Notes: generated by a model from the sequence alone, not told the origin. 64,000 nt of DNA from Dokdonella sp. (GCF_019634775.1 NZ_JAHCAS010000002.1:434001-498000); one strand, 5' to 3'. Positions 21,611-31,310 are shown, counted from the stretch's first letter. Program-made: numbers and translations.

Positions 21611-24259
21611 TAGCGCATGCCGCAGCGCACGGACGAGGCGGGTGTCGAAATCGGCGTGTTGCGCGGGGAAGGCGCCGGTTTCGGTCCAGCGCATCAGCAG
21701 CGCTTCGAGTTGCTGCGCCGGGGCCTGTGCGCGTTCGCCGCGCAGGCGCGCGGAAAGCTGGCTGACCTGCAGGTCCATGCGCCGCTGGCGATCTTCGGCA
21801 GGCGAATCGACGCCGGCAAAGCGCTCGAGCTCGATCAGGGCATCACGATGTTCGGCCATATCGCTGGCCGTGGCGACGGCAGCGCCCGCCAGCGCATCGG
21901 CACGCGCCTGCATCGCCGCGGTGGCTATATCGAGCGCGGGCAGGGCGGCAAGCGCCTCCATCGTGGTCGCGGCATCGCGTTCACCGCGCTCGCCCGCGCG
22001 CAGCACCTCGTAGTGTGTGAGCCAGGCGTCGAAACGTGCGCGGCGCTCGCCGCGACGGCGTCGTTCGGCCGCATCGCGCAGCGCGGCATGGGCGGCTTCG
22101 TGACGCCGCCGCAGGGCCTGGTCGCCGATGCCCAGGGCCAGCCAGGCTGCATCGATGCGTGCAACCTCACCGCGCGGTGGCGGCTCGGGTGCCGCAGCCA
22201 GCGTTTCGAGTTCGGTACACAGGCGCGCTGCGGTCTCGCGAGTGGCTGTGTCTTGCGCCTCGCGTTGCGCGCGTTCGTCGTCAGCGCGGGCAAAGACGCG
22301 ATCGATGGCGCCGCGGAATGCCTTCCACTGCGCCTCGTCACGCGAGCGACGGCCGTTGCCGGCAGCTTGCCAGCGCTTCTGCAGGTCGCGTGCAGCATTC
22401 ATCGCACTGCGCACGTCGTCGAGTGCGGCGAGTGCCTCGGCGCGTTCGATCAAGGCGGCTTTGGCCGCTTGCACGCCTGCGTTGCTGGCGTCGATGCGGT
22501 TGTCTATGCGCGCGAGCGCGTCCTTGAGTTTCTGTGCGAGCGCCTTGCGCGAGCGTGGGTCTACGCGATCGAGGTTGCGCAGCGCATCGGCGGCCGCCCG
22601 GCGCAGCGGCAGCAGGGCACCGACCGGCGTGTCGTCGCCATCGGCCAAGCCAATGCGCGCAAGCAGATCGTCGACTTTCGCGGCGTGCGCCTTGCGCAGT
22701 TCGTCGCGCTTGTCGAAGTACGGCCGCACCGGTTCGATCGCCGCACGACAGAGCGCACGAAAGCGCCGGGCGAGGCCATCGACGACCTGCGCCGGGCGGC
22801 CTTCGAGTTCGTCCAGGCGGGTCCACTCGGCCTGCGCTTCCTTGACGCGCGTGGCGATGGCGTCGGGATGCATGCCGCTGGTGGACAGCGTGGCGATCTC
22901 GTCGCAGAGCTGCTGGCGGCGCTGGTTGTCGCCCCAGCGCTGCCATTGCTCGAGCTTGGCGTGCGCCGCTTCGGCATCGACGTAGCGCGATTGCAGGGCG
23001 GCCGGCAGGGCACCTTCGAGCGTGCGCCGCTGCTCGGCGAGTTCGTTCCACGCGCGGTGTGCGTCGGCGCTGTGGCCAGTTGCCAGCGCGGCTTCGACGG
23101 CGCCAAGGCATGCATCGAGCCTGGCCAGATCGGCCTCGCGGCGTTCGCGCTGGCGACGCTGCGCTTCGGCTGTTTCGCGGCGCCGGCGTTCGGCGGCTTC
23201 GGCGTCGACGTCCGGCGTGGTACTCGGCTTGCCCGGCGCGGGTTGCATGGCGAGCTGGTGCAGGCGCGTGGCAATCGCGTGCACACGGCGCGCATCGACG
23301 ATCTGTGGCCCGTCGACGTCTTGTGCGGCGCCCTCGGCGAAGCGCATCGCCAGCATGTTGAAGCGTTGCTCGAGCGCGCTGAGGTCGGCGTGCGCCGAAG
23401 GCAGGGTGAGTGCGTGTTCGAGCGCGGCGACTTCGTTGGCGATGCGTTCACGCTCGCGCGCACGTTCGCGCAGTGCGGCGACGCGTACCGGGTCGCTGCT
23501 CAGTGCGTGCAGTTCGCGCGCGGCCTCGAAGCGCGTGCGCAGTTCGGCTTCGATCGGCTGTGCGATGGCCTGCCAAGCCTCGACGACCGGTGCGACTGCG
23601 CTGCTGTCACCGTTGCGCAGCGCCGCCTCGAGGCGCTCGCACAGGCGGCGCGCGTGTTCGCGCACCGTGGCGGCGTCGCCGCGCGCGAGGCGCAGGCGCT
23701 CGATGCGCTCGCCGGCTTCGCGGCTGATGCGCTTGTCGGTCTTGCGCGTACGCTCGACGATGCGCGCGAGTTGGGCCTCGTCGTCGATGCGTGAGAGCGC
23801 GGCCGTACGCACCTCGGCATCGGCGTCGGTGGTCGCGCGCTCGAAGATCAGGGCCGGACGCATCACGCGTGCGAGCGCGGCGAGGCGCAGGTCGGCTTCC
23901 GGGGCGCGCACCGCAATGTGTTCGATGAGCTTGGCATCGTCCTGGCCACGCAGCAGGCGCAGGCGTTCGGTGAGCGATGGCGATTGCGCGTGCGTGCCGG
24001 TCAGCAGGTCGGTCCACAGCGCGGCCGCGGCCTTGCGCACGCCTTCATCGCGGTCGTCGCTGGCCAGGCTCTGGGCCAGCGCAGGTTCGGCCAGGCGCTT
24101 GAGTGCGGCGAGGCGGACGCCGGCATCGGGATCGTCCTTCGCCAGTTGCGGCAGGGCCGCGCGCAGTTCGACGTCGTCGTCGCGGGCGACGGCATCGCGA
24201 CGGACGTCGGCGTCCTTCGATTGCCAGCGGGGCTTGGAAAAGAGTCGGCCAAGATTCAT
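21599..24259 (-). CDS. DUF349-domain protein with N-terminal HEAT-like repeats
   Basis: An 886-residue, almost wholly alpha-helical, very Ala/Arg/Glu-rich protein. The first 180 residues are HEAT-like (VRRDAVARDDDVELRAALPQ, VRLAALKRLAEPAL, LRLAALARV). The middle has coiled coils (RRRRETAEAQRRQRERREAD). The C-terminal half carries DUF349 helical bundles, recognisable by W-K-x-[hydrophobic]/F-R-x-A-x-D-x-x-[FY], as in DEAQWKAFRGAIDRVFARAD. DUF349 proteins have no settled function. It is last in the aguA-aguB-traB run, 25 bases after traB. Its final codons and stop fall inside a dispersed repeat. Confidence 0.85.
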   Translation of the reverse strand: MNLGRLFSKPRWQSKDADVRRDAVARDDDVELRAALPQLAKDDPDAGVRLAALKRLAEPALAQSLASDDRDEGVRKAAAALWTDLLTGTHAQSPSLTERLRLLRGQDDAKLIEHIAVRAPEADLRLAALARVMRPALIFERATTDADAEVRTAALSRIDDEAQLARIVERTRKTDKRISREAGERIERLRLARGDAATVREHARRLCERLEAALRNGDSSAVAPVVEAWQAIAQPIEAELRTRFEAARELHALSSDPVRVAALRERARERERIANEVAALEHALTLPSAHADLSALEQRFNMLAMRFAEGAAQDVDGPQIVDARRVHAIATRLHQLAMQPAPGKPSTTPDVDAEAAERRRRETAEAQRRQRERREADLARLDACLGAVEAALATGHSADAHRAWNELAEQRRTLEGALPAALQSRYVDAEAAHAKLEQWQRWGDNQRRQQLCDEIATLSTSGMHPDAIATRVKEAQAEWTRLDELEGRPAQVVDGLARRFRALCRAAIEPVRPYFDKRDELRKAHAAKVDDLLARIGLADGDDTPVGALLPLRRAAADALRNLDRVDPRSRKALAQKLKDALARIDNRIDASNAGVQAAKAALIERAEALAALDDVRSAMNAARDLQKRWQAAGNGRRSRDEAQWKAFRGAIDRVFARADDERAQREAQDTATRETAARLCTELETLAAAPEPPPRGEVARIDAAWLALGIGDQALRRRHEAAHAALRDAAERRRRGERRARFDAWLTHYEVLRAGERGERDAATTMEALAALPALDIATAAMQARADALAGAAVATASDMAEHRDALIELERFAGVDSPAEDRQRRMDLQVSQLSARLRGERAQAPAQQLEALLMRWTETGAFPAQHADFDTRLVRALRHALEML

Positions 24260-24284
24260 GCAGGGTCGTCGTTGAAATGGGGAA

Positions 24285-25511
24285 TCAGAGCACGCGGCGC
24301 AGGATGCTCAGGCCGGCAATCCACAGGCCGACGCCCATGCCGATATTGGTCAGCAGGAACACCAGCAAGGTGCGCGAGATGCGGTTGCGCCACCAGCCGC
24401 GCCATTCGGTCACATCGTCGCGCAGGCTGTCGAAGTCGGCCACGCGCGGGCGGTGCAGCCAGGCTTCGGTGGCTGCACTGGCTGCACCGGAAGGCACGCC
24501 GGGGCGGAATGGCTTCAATGGCGCGACGATGAAGGCGACCACTGCACTGAGCGGATGGCCGCCGGCGAGCAGTGCGCCGACTGCGGCGCCGAGGCCGGTG
24601 CAGAGGATCCACAGCCAAAGCGCATCGGTACCGATCTGCACACCGCGGGTGAACAGGATGGCGATGCCGGCGGCGATCAAGGCGAAGATGGCGAAGGCGA
24701 TGATGCGACCCCAGGGCTTGCGCGGCGGCAATTCGACGAGATTCTTCTGCAGGGGTGCCGGATCGTCCTGTTGCGTGGCGAGCGCCTCCTCGATGCCGGC
24801 GAGGTGGCCGGCACCGATGACCACGAGCACCTTCCGCACCGATGCCGCGGCATTGCCGGCTTCCTCGCGCAGGCGCGCGGTCATGTAGCGATCGCGCTCG
24901 GCGATCATGGCCTCGTACAGCGGCGGCGATTCCTTGGCGAACTCGTTGAACATGCTGCCGAGCACGTCGCCCTGCTTGAGTTTCTCGATCTCGTCCTCTT
25001 CGACTTCGTCGCGCGAGAGCAGGTTGCCGGCAAGGCCGGCGATGACGGTCATGCGCTCGAAGAAGCCGATGCGGCGGATCGCTCGGCGCAGGGTCACGCT
25101 GACTTCTCGGTCGATCAGCCAGACCGGCAGGTCCCGCGTCTCCGCCCCATCGATCGCGGCCTTCATCTCGGCGCCCGGCTCGATGCCGAACTGTTCGGCG
25201 AGGCGACGCTGGAAGGCCGACAGGGCGAGACTGGTGGCGACCAGGCCGACCTTGCGTTGGCGAATCACCTGGAACAGGTCGAGGTTGCGGAAGGCTTCGG
25301 GGTCGCGCATGGTTTTGTAGCGCGGTTCGCAGAGCTCGATCGCGACGGCGTCGAAGGGTTCCCTGGCGAGTATCGCGTGTACGGCTTCGGCGCTGGCCCG
25401 CGAGACATGCGCGGTACCAAGCAGCACGTACTCGATGCCATCGCGCACGACGCGCGAGATCGGTTGTTCGGCGAGCAGGTCGCTGCCGGGAGTGGTTTCG
25501 GTGTCCTGCAT
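24285..25511 (-). CDS. TraB/PrgY family membrane protein
   Basis: The ATG at 25511 is eight bases after the aguB stop. The 408-residue protein has the TraB family signature YVLLGTAHVSRASAEAV near residue 28 and AVAIELCEPRYKTM. It then has VLVVIGAGHLAGIEEAL with the conserved GxGH, and about four hydrophobic helices in the C-terminal 150 residues. These two motifs are those of the Tiki/TraB/EreA-type proteases or esterases. In Enterococcus, PrgY/TraB lowers pheromone activity. Here the substrate is unknown. Confidence 0.88.
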   Translation of the reverse strand: MQDTETTPGSDLLAEQPISRVVRDGIEYVLLGTAHVSRASAEAVHAILAREPFDAVAIELCEPRYKTMRDPEAFRNLDLFQVIRQRKVGLVATSLALSAFQRRLAEQFGIEPGAEMKAAIDGAETRDLPVWLIDREVSVTLRRAIRRIGFFERMTVIAGLAGNLLSRDEVEEDEIEKLKQGDVLGSMFNEFAKESPPLYEAMIAERDRYMTARLREEAGNAAASVRKVLVVIGAGHLAGIEEALATQQDDPAPLQKNLVELPPRKPWGRIIAFAIFALIAAGIAILFTRGVQIGTDALWLWILCTGLGAAVGALLAGGHPLSAVVAFIVAPLKPFRPGVPSGAASAATEAWLHRPRVADFDSLRDDVTEWRGWWRNRISRTLLVFLLTNIGMGVGLWIAGLSILRRVL

Positions 25512-25519
25512 GGCCGTGC

Positions 25520-26407
25520 TCAATCGCGGAAGCGCCTGACGAGATCGCCATAGGCGTCGATGCGCCGATCGCGCAGGAATGGCCAGATGCGGCGCACCGA
25601 TTCGCTGCGGGCCATGTCGATGTCGACGAGCAGCAGTTCGCGGCGGTCGGTCGAGGCCTGGGCGAGGAACTCGCCCTGCGGGCCGGCGACGAAGCTCGAA
25701 CCCCAGAAAGCTATGCCGCGCCCGCCGTCCGGAGCTGCCTCGAAACCGATTCGGTTGCAGGCCAGCACGGGCAGGCCATTGGCGACCGCATGGCCGCGCT
25801 GCACGGTAATCCAGGCTTCGCGCTGGCGATCCTTCTCGGCCTGTTCGTCCTGCGGATCCCAGCCGATTGCGGTTGGATAGAGCAGCAGGTCGGCGCCGGC
25901 CAGGGCCATCAGGCGCGCAGCTTCGGGATACCACTGATCCCAGCACACCAGCAGACCGAGCCTGCCGACCGAAGTCTGGATCGGTTCGAAGCCGAGGTCG
26001 CCCGGCGTGAAATAGAACTTCTCATAGAACGCCGGATCGTCCGGGATGTGCATCTTGCGATACTTGCCGGCCAGCGTACGCGAACGGTCGAATACAACCG
26101 CGGTGTTGTGGTAGAGGCCGGCCGCACGACGTTCGAACAGCGAGGCGACGACCACCAGTTCCAGTTCTTCGGCGAGTGCACCGAGGCGTTCGGTCGATGG
26201 GCCGGGAATCGCTTCGGCGCGATCGAATTCGTCGACGCTCTCGTGCTGGCAGAAATACGGCCCGTTGTGCAGTTCCTGCAGCAGCACGAGCGCGGCACCG
26301 GCTGCTGCGGCTTCGCGCAGGCCGGCCTCGATCGCGTCGAGGTTGGCATCGCGGCTGCCGCGGTCGGATTCCTGCAGCAGCGCGACTCGGAGGGTGCGTT
26401 GGGTCAT
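25520..26407 (-). CDS. aguB: N-carbamoylputrescine amidase
   Basis: A 295-residue nitrilase-superfamily enzyme with the triad Glu in LLQELHNGPYF, Lys in AGKYRKMHIPDDP and Cys in LLVCWDQWYPEAARLMAL. It also has the AguB-typical stretch FYEKFYFTPGDLGF. It hydrolyses N-carbamoylputrescine to putrescine, CO2 and ammonia. The gene follows aguA by 39 bases, completing the agmatine route to putrescine in one transcript. Confidence 0.95.
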   Translation of the reverse strand: MTQRTLRVALLQESDRGSRDANLDAIEAGLREAAAAGAALVLLQELHNGPYFCQHESVDEFDRAEAIPGPSTERLGALAEELELVVVASLFERRAAGLYHNTAVVFDRSRTLAGKYRKMHIPDDPAFYEKFYFTPGDLGFEPIQTSVGRLGLLVCWDQWYPEAARLMALAGADLLLYPTAIGWDPQDEQAEKDRQREAWITVQRGHAVANGLPVLACNRIGFEAAPDGGRGIAFWGSSFVAGPQGEFLAQASTDRRELLLVDIDMARSESVRRIWPFLRDRRIDAYGDLVRRFRD

Positions 26408-26446
26408 GGCCGTGCCCGACGGAAAACGCGATGGTAGCGCGCCACC

Positions 26447-27490
26447 TCAGTTGGCAGCGAGCACGCCCGCAGGCAACTGCATGGTCACGCAGTGCAGGCT
26501 GCCGTTCTGCCAGATCAGCGGTCGGCACGGGATGGGTTCGACGACGCGGCCCGGGTGGGCGAGGCCGATCAGGCGGGCGGCTTCGGCGTCGGCAGCGTCG
26601 CCGTAGGCCGGCACGAGCACGGCGCGATCGGTGATCAGGTAGTTCGCGTACGAGGCGGCGAGGCGGCGGCCATCGTCGACGATCGGTCGTGGCCAGGGCA
26701 GGGCGATCGTGCGATATGCACGGCCGTCGGCGGTGCGCAGCGCCGCGATCTCGTGAGCCATGCGAGCGAGCTCGGCATGATGGCTGTCGGCGACGTCGTC
26801 GCAGGCCTGATGGACGATCGTGTCACTCGGGGCGAAGCGCGCCAGGGTGTCGATGTGGGCGTCGGTGTCATCACCTTCGAGGTGGCCGCTGTCGAGCCAG
26901 AGCACGCGCGTGGCGCCGAGGGTGTCGGCGAACACCGCATCGATGTCTGCGCGCGTCCTCGCGGGATGGCGCAGGTGCAGGCACTTCCAAGTGCTGAGGA
27001 TCGTGCCGGTACCGTCCGATTCGATCGCGCCGCCCTCGAGGGCGAAGTCGATCCGGCGATGGCGTGCGCCGGCGACGAACAGGCCACGCTCGACCAAGCC
27101 TTCGACCAGGGCATCGTCGCGCGAGGCTTCGAACTTGCCGCCCCAGCCGGTGAAGCGGAAGTCGTTAAGCACGCAACCACCGGGGCCGACGAGGCTGATC
27201 GGTCCGGTGTCGCGCAACCAGGTGTCGTCATAAGCGATCTCGATGAAGCGCACGCGGCCGAGGTCGACGCCGGCGGCCACGAGCTTCGTGCGGGCCTGCT
27301 CGCGCAGGCCTGCATCGGCCACGCAGACCAAGACCCGGCCATGGCGCGCGAGCGCACCGACCAGGGCGACATAGGTCGATTCGACTGCATCGAGGCGTTC
27401 GGCCCAGTCGGTCCCCGCATGCGGCCAGGCGACCAGTACGGCCGATTGTGGTTCCCATTCGGCCGGGAGGCGGAAGGCGGGGGTGTTCAT
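26447..27490 (-). CDS. aguA: Agmatine deiminase
   Basis: A 347-residue member of the porphyromonas-type peptidylarginine deiminase fold. It has DDTWLRDTGPISLVG, the substrate-binding EGGAIESDGTGTILSTWKCL, SGHLEGDDTDAHIDTLARF, and the catalytic Cys in NGSLHCVTMQLP near the C-terminus. It turns agmatine into N-carbamoylputrescine plus ammonia. It is the first gene of aguA-aguB-traB-DUF349. The start at 27490 has only a weak ribosome-binding site. Confidence 0.95.
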   Translation of the reverse strand: MNTPAFRLPAEWEPQSAVLVAWPHAGTDWAERLDAVESTYVALVGALARHGRVLVCVADAGLREQARTKLVAAGVDLGRVRFIEIAYDDTWLRDTGPISLVGPGGCVLNDFRFTGWGGKFEASRDDALVEGLVERGLFVAGARHRRIDFALEGGAIESDGTGTILSTWKCLHLRHPARTRADIDAVFADTLGATRVLWLDSGHLEGDDTDAHIDTLARFAPSDTIVHQACDDVADSHHAELARMAHEIAALRTADGRAYRTIALPWPRPIVDDGRRLAASYANYLITDRAVLVPAYGDAADAEAARLIGLAHPGRVVEPIPCRPLIWQNGSLHCVTMQLPAGVLAAN

Positions 27491-27527
27491 CGCAAATACA
27501 AGGGCAGGGTTGAACGCAAAGACGCCG

Positions 27528-27602
27528 CAGGAGCCCCCTCAGGGGCGATGCTCCTCGGCACGATGGCCCCGAAAAAGCATCGCCCCTGAAGGAGCTCCTA
27601 CA
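27528..27602. repeat. REP-like palindrome pair (family 1)
   Basis: GCAGGAGCCCCCTCAGGGGC at one end faces GCATCGCCCCTGAAGGAGCT plus CCTAC at the other; imperfect inverted repeat between aguA and the small exported-protein gene. Confidence 0.75.
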
Positions 27603-27621
27603 GGGGATCGAACAAGGGGGC

Positions 27622-27921
27622 TCAGGCCCCGTCGCGCACGCTGTGGATCACGCGGTCGCGCTCGAAGTACACGGTGAAGCCGTTGTAGCGCCAGCGGTTG
27701 ATCGGGGGCTGGCGCGGTGCGCCGCCGCCGACGGTCGGCAGCTTGTCGAGCGGGGCGCCATAGCGGCGTTCGACTTGCCCCATGCTGAGGCCGCGCACCG
27801 GTACGTCGCGGGCGCTGACGACGGTCTTGCCGAGCGTCACTTCATCCGCACAGGCCTCGCCTGTCACCACGAAGGCCGCGGCGGCGAAGGCCGCGCCGAC
27901 AAGAATGGACTTGAAATTCAT
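27622..27921 (-). CDS. Small exported protein of unknown function, 99 aa
   Basis: The ATG at 27921 has an excellent AGGAGGT six bases upstream. The product has a signal peptide (MNFKSILVGAAFAAAAFVVT, cut around ACA-D). The mature domain of about 75 residues has LSMGQVERRYGAPLDKLPTVG and INRWRYNGFTVYFERDRVIHS. This arrangement (start of a 'GMTRAQVEARFG'-like helix, then W-x-Y...VYFE-x-x-x-V) resembles small periplasmic SmpA/BamE-fold proteins of Lysobacterales. The fold assignment is inference. Confidence 0.82.
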   Translation of the reverse strand: MNFKSILVGAAFAAAAFVVTGEACADEVTLGKTVVSARDVPVRGLSMGQVERRYGAPLDKLPTVGGGAPRQPPINRWRYNGFTVYFERDRVIHSVRDGA

Positions 27922-28020
27922 CGCCGAACCTCCTGATCTGGATGGAAACTGCCTGCGAACCAGCGCGTTGTAACAGATGCCGGGGCGCAGTTCCATGACA
28001 CAGCGGTCCTTTCCGCTTGC

Positions 28021-28053
28021 GGAAACAAGAAAGGCCGCACAGGGCGGCCTTTC
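28021..28053 (-). terminator. Rho-independent terminator after rpmJ
   Basis: Ten-base stem GAAAGGCCGC/GCGGCCTTTC (28029-28038 with 28044-28053), five-base loop, followed on the minus strand by TTGTTTCC. It lies 28 bases after the rpmJ stop. Confidence 0.8.
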
Positions 28054-28080
28054 AGGGGATGCTGCGGCAGTGGTCCGCGA

Positions 28081-28206
28081 TCAGCGCTGACGCGCCTTGA
28101 AACGCGGGTTGCTCTTGCAGATCACGAAAACCTTGCCGCGGCGGCGCACGATCTTGCAATCGCGGTGACGGCTCTTGGCAGACTTGAGCGAGGAAAGCAC
28201 TTTCAT
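28081..28206 (-). CDS. rpmJ: 50S ribosomal protein L36 (zinc-free, 41 aa)
   Basis: The 41-residue product, [20 protein letters not shown]...[11 protein letters not shown], matches the longer, C-minus form of L36. Only two cysteines (17 and 30) remain and the C-x2-C...C-x4-H zinc site is absent. It sits alone, with its own promoter and terminator, not in the spc operon. In relatives of Xanthomonas this is a normal L36, needed for 23S rRNA folding in the large subunit. The start at 28206 is preceded by GAGG. Confidence 0.95.
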   Translation of the reverse strand: MKVLSSLKSAKSRHRDCKIVRRRGKVFVICKSNPRFKARQR

Positions 28207-28244
28207 GGGAGGCCTCGGGGCAATGCGGAGCGACAAAGCGCGGC

Positions 28245-28272
28245 AGTATATCCGAAGCCTTTTCCTTTGCAA
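28245..28272 (-). promoter_or_regulatory. Promoter of rpmJ
   Basis: Minus-strand TTGCAA (28272-28267), 16-base spacer and perfect-looking -10 TATACT (28250-28245), about 40 bases before the start codon, in an AT-richer island. Confidence 0.6.
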
Positions 28273-28368
28273 AGCAGGGACTTCGTCCGTCCGGGCCGGC
28301 TTCGGCACTGGCGGGCGGTGCGGGGTGCCTGCATATGTGGGTTTCGCTCCCGTCGAGGTCCCGTCCCG

Positions 28369-29916
28369 GTGAAATTCGACAACAGCTTCCTTGCCGAACT
28401 GCCGGCTGATGCCGAAACCGGCCCGCGCCTGCGCGACGTCCATGCCGCCTGGTCCTCGGTCACGCCGACGCCGGTCGCCGCGCCGCGCTTGATCGCCCAT
28501 GCGCGCGAGGTGGCGGCGCTGCTCGGTCTCGACGAGGCCGAGGTCGCCGATCCACGTTTCGCTGCCGTGTTTGCCGGCAACGCCCTGTATCCGGGCATGC
28601 AGACCTATGCAACGGCCTATGGCGGGCACCAGTTCGGCCATTGGGCCGGCCAGCTCGGCGATGGCCGCGTGATCGGGCTGGGCGAGGCGATTGGCGGTGA
28701 TGGTCGGCGCTGGGAGCTGCAACTGAAGGGTGCCGGGCCGACCCCGTTCTCGCGCCGCGCCGATGGCCGCGCCGTGCTGCGCTCGTCGATCCGCGAGTTC
28801 CTGTGCAGCGAGGCCATGCACCACCTTGGTGTGCCGACCACGCGCGCCCTCTGCCTCGTCGGCACCGGCGAAATGGTCGAGCGCGACATGTTCTACGATG
28901 GCCACCCGCGCGACGAACCCGGCGCGGTCGTCTGCCGTGTCGCACCCAGCTTCATCCGCTTCGGCCATTTCGAGTTGCCGACCGCGCGCGGCGACATCGA
29001 TCTGTTGCGTGCCTTCGCCGACTTCACGATTCGCCACCATTACCCGCATATCGGCGGCGAAGGCGAGACGCGCCTCGGTGATTGGTTCGGCGAAATCTGC
29101 GAACGCACCGCGCGCATGGTCGCGGCATGGATGCGTGTCGGTTTCGTGCACGGCGTGATGAACACCGACAACCTGTCGATCCTCGGCCTGACCCTCGACT
29201 ACGGTCCCTATGGCTGGATCGACGACTACGATCCCGAGTGGACGCCTAACACGACCGACCGTCACCACGGCCGCTACCGTTTCGGCCAGCAGCCGCGCAT
29301 AGCGCACTGGAACCTCGCCTGTCTCGCCCATGCGCTGTCGCCGCTGTTTGCTGTTGCCGAGCCATTGCAGGCCGGTCTCGTGCGTTATGCCGAAAGCTAT
29401 GCGGCCTGCGAGCGCGCCGATATCGCCGCCAAGCTCGGTCTTGCGCAGCTGCGCGACGACGATGGCCCCCTGGTCGCCGACCTGCATGCCTGGCTGCGCA
29501 CCGCCGAGGTCGACATGACGCTGTTCTTCCGCAACCTCGCCGACCTCGATCCGGCACGGCCGGATCCGCAACTGTTCGAGGCCGCGTTCTACGACGAGTC
29601 ACGCCGTGCTGCCCATGCCGCCACGTTCGACGACTGGCTGGCGCGCTACGCCGCGCGGCTGGGTGACGATCCGCAAGCGCCGGACGCACGCCGCGCGGCG
29701 ATGCGCCAGGTCAATCCACGCTACGTGCTGCGCAACTATCTCGCCCAGCAGGCCATCGATCGCGCCGAACAGGGCGACGAGTCGATGATCCATGAACTGC
29801 TCGATCTGCTGCGCCGTCCATACGACGACCAGCCGGAGCGCGACCACTATGCCGCCCGTCGCCCCGACTGGGCGCGCACACGCGCGGGGTGCTCGATGCT
29901 GTCGTGCAGTTCGTAG
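28369..29916 (+). CDS. selO: SelO family protein AMPylase (YdiU)
   Basis: I take the GTG at 28369 ([13 protein letters not shown]...) as start; GAGG lies ten bases upstream and the family begins here. The 515-residue protein has the SelO pseudokinase signatures [17 protein letters not shown] and [15 protein letters not shown] (nucleotide-binding loop and Lys). It also has [19 protein letters not shown] (catalytic-loop Asn and the metal Asp, DYG for DFG). The last residues are ...SMLSCSS, with the conserved C-terminal Cys that replaces the selenocysteine of animal SelO. SelO transfers AMP to proteins and is linked to oxidative stress. Full length compared with E. coli YdiU (about 480 residues). 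Confidence 0.94.
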   Translation: MKFDNSFLAELPADAETGPRLRDVHAAWSSVTPTPVAAPRLIAHAREVAALLGLDEAEVADPRFAAVFAGNALYPGMQTYATAYGGHQFGHWAGQLGDGRVIGLGEAIGGDGRRWELQLKGAGPTPFSRRADGRAVLRSSIREFLCSEAMHHLGVPTTRALCLVGTGEMVERDMFYDGHPRDEPGAVVCRVAPSFIRFGHFELPTARGDIDLLRAFADFTIRHHYPHIGGEGETRLGDWFGEICERTARMVAAWMRVGFVHGVMNTDNLSILGLTLDYGPYGWIDDYDPEWTPNTTDRHHGRYRFGQQPRIAHWNLACLAHALSPLFAVAEPLQAGLVRYAESYAACERADIAAKLGLAQLRDDDGPLVADLHAWLRTAEVDMTLFFRNLADLDPARPDPQLFEAAFYDESRRAAHAATFDDWLARYAARLGDDPQAPDARRAAMRQVNPRYVLRNYLAQQAIDRAEQGDESMIHELLDLLRRPYDDQPERDHYAARRPDWARTRAGCSMLSCSS

Positions 29917-30007
29917 GAGCGCACCCTGTGCACGATCCGCACACCGTTGCCCAATTCTTTGTAGGGTTGTACAGACAGGGCATCACGGCTAAAGCCGTTT
30001 CCTACAG
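29913..30007. repeat. REP-like half-elements (family 1)
   Basis: GTAGGAGCGCACCCTGTGCA then CGATC directly overlaps the selO end; the rest of the gap carries GGGCATCACGGCTAAAGCCG followed by TTTCCTACAG. Both fit the family 1 pattern with different stem interiors. Confidence 0.6.
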
Positions 30008-30053
30008 TCGTTTCCTGCATCTGTTTCGCATGTCGTTTCCTGCGGGTGTGTCG

Positions 30054-30989
30054 CTACGCCTGCGGCTCGCCTTTGGCGATGACCGGGTCGTTGTGCTGTG
30101 CGCGCGCGAGACGTGCCTCACGGCGCGCGATGTAGAGGCTGGAGGAGATGACGATCACCGCGCCGATCACGGTGTAGCGATCGACCGTTTCGTCGAACAG
30201 CAGCCAGGCCAGCACAGCCACGACCAGCAACTGCAGGTAGCTCAGCGGTGCCAGCGCCGAGGCATCGGCGAGCTTGAGTGCACGCGTCCAGCAGTAATGG
30301 CCGCCGGTGCCAAGTGCGCCCGAGAGCACGAGCCAGGGCCACGCCTCGAGCGTCGGCCACTGCCAGACCGCGAGTGCGCCGGGAAGGGTCATCGGCACCC
30401 ACAGCAGGGTGGTCAGCAGCACGATGCGGTCGGGTGGCTCGCTGCGGGAAAGGAATTTGATGCTGATCGTGACCAGGCCGCTCATCGCCGCCGCGGCCAG
30501 GGCGACCAGGCTGGCCGAGCTGAAATCGGCCGTGGCCGGTCGCATGATGACCAGCACGCCGATGAAGCCGGCGACCACCGCGCTCCAGCGACGCAGGCGC
30601 ACGATCTCGCCTAGCACGAGCACGGCACCGATGGTCACGAACATCGGTGTCGAGTAGGACAGTGCCACGGCCTGTGCCAGCGGCAGATGCACCAACGCCC
30701 AGAAGCCGCACAGCATCGATACCGTACCGACCAGACAGCGAGCAACATAGAAGCCGAGCCGCTGCGTGCGCAGGATCTGCCAGCCGTGCACGCGGAGCAA
30801 TGGCAGGGCGAACAACGCGCCGAACGTGCAGCGGAAAAACGCGATCTCGAAGGCGTGCAGCGTGTGCGAGGCATAACGGATCGCGACGGCCATCAGGCCG
30901 AACAGGGTCGCGCTGGCGACCATCATCAGCGCAGCGCGCGGGGGCAGCCCGGCGATGGGAGGCGCGGGCACGGGGGCGAGGGTGTTCAA
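30054..30989 (-). CDS. EamA/DMT-family transporter
   Basis: About 311 residues in ten hydrophobic helices made of two EamA repeats. The first starts RAALMMVASATLFGLMAVAI and the second starts ASLVALAAAAMSGLVTISIK, with SYSTPMFVTIGAVLVLGE closing the first. It is a drug/metabolite transporter of the inner membrane; the substrate cannot be told from sequence. The start is uncertain. The frame is open to 31142, but the upstream part is encoded by a dispersed repeat, so I prefer the TTG at 30989, just before the first helix, although its ribosome-binding site is weak. Confidence 0.85.
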   Translation of the reverse strand: MNTLAPVPAPPIAGLPPRAALMMVASATLFGLMAVAIRYASHTLHAFEIAFFRCTFGALFALPLLRVHGWQILRTQRLGFYVARCLVGTVSMLCGFWALVHLPLAQAVALSYSTPMFVTIGAVLVLGEIVRLRRWSAVVAGFIGVLVIMRPATADFSSASLVALAAAAMSGLVTISIKFLSRSEPPDRIVLLTTLLWVPMTLPGALAVWQWPTLEAWPWLVLSGALGTGGHYCWTRALKLADASALAPLSYLQLLVVAVLAWLLFDETVDRYTVIGAVIVISSSLYIARREARLARAQHNDPVIAKGEPQA

Positions 30990-31048
30990 GGCAAGGGCAT
31001 CGCGGCAGTGGCGCGCATGATATCGCGCCAGGGATGCCCTGATCGGTC

Positions 31049-31099
31049 GCGCACCGGACGGTGACGTCGATGTGGGATCGATCGGAGCACCTCTGGCCC
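31049..31099 (-). repeat. Dispersed repeat family 2, partial copy
   Basis: Minus-strand GAGGTGCTCCGATCGATCCC then ACATCGACGTCACCGTCCGG matches the core of family 2 with several substitutions; upstream of the EamA gene. Confidence 0.6.
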
Positions 31100-31310
31100 A
31101 GCCGGGGGCGTCGGGCGCGGGCGTCTGGCCGGTCTGTTGCACCGCCCGCGTCTGCGAGGGGAGGTGTTCCGGTCGCCCCGGCCGCGGCTGAAGTCACTCC
31201 CGCACGGTGGTGGTCCGGGACGCGGTCGGCATAGCGAGGGTCGCCGTCGGATTTCGATGCTCAGCGCATCACAAATGAAAAAAATGATCGGTTTTGTCGG
31301 GGGACGACAT

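Noticed and set aside
21617..23794. 725-residue open frame on the plus strand
   Set aside because: Antisense to the DUF349 gene, which has clear HEAT and DUF349 patterns; long only because stop codons are rare in such GC-rich sequence.
28081..29571. Long minus-strand frame ending in the L36 sequence, as if L36 were fused to a 450-residue protein
   Set aside because: The upstream part is antisense to selO; rpmJ has its own promoter, ribosome-binding site and ATG at 28206.
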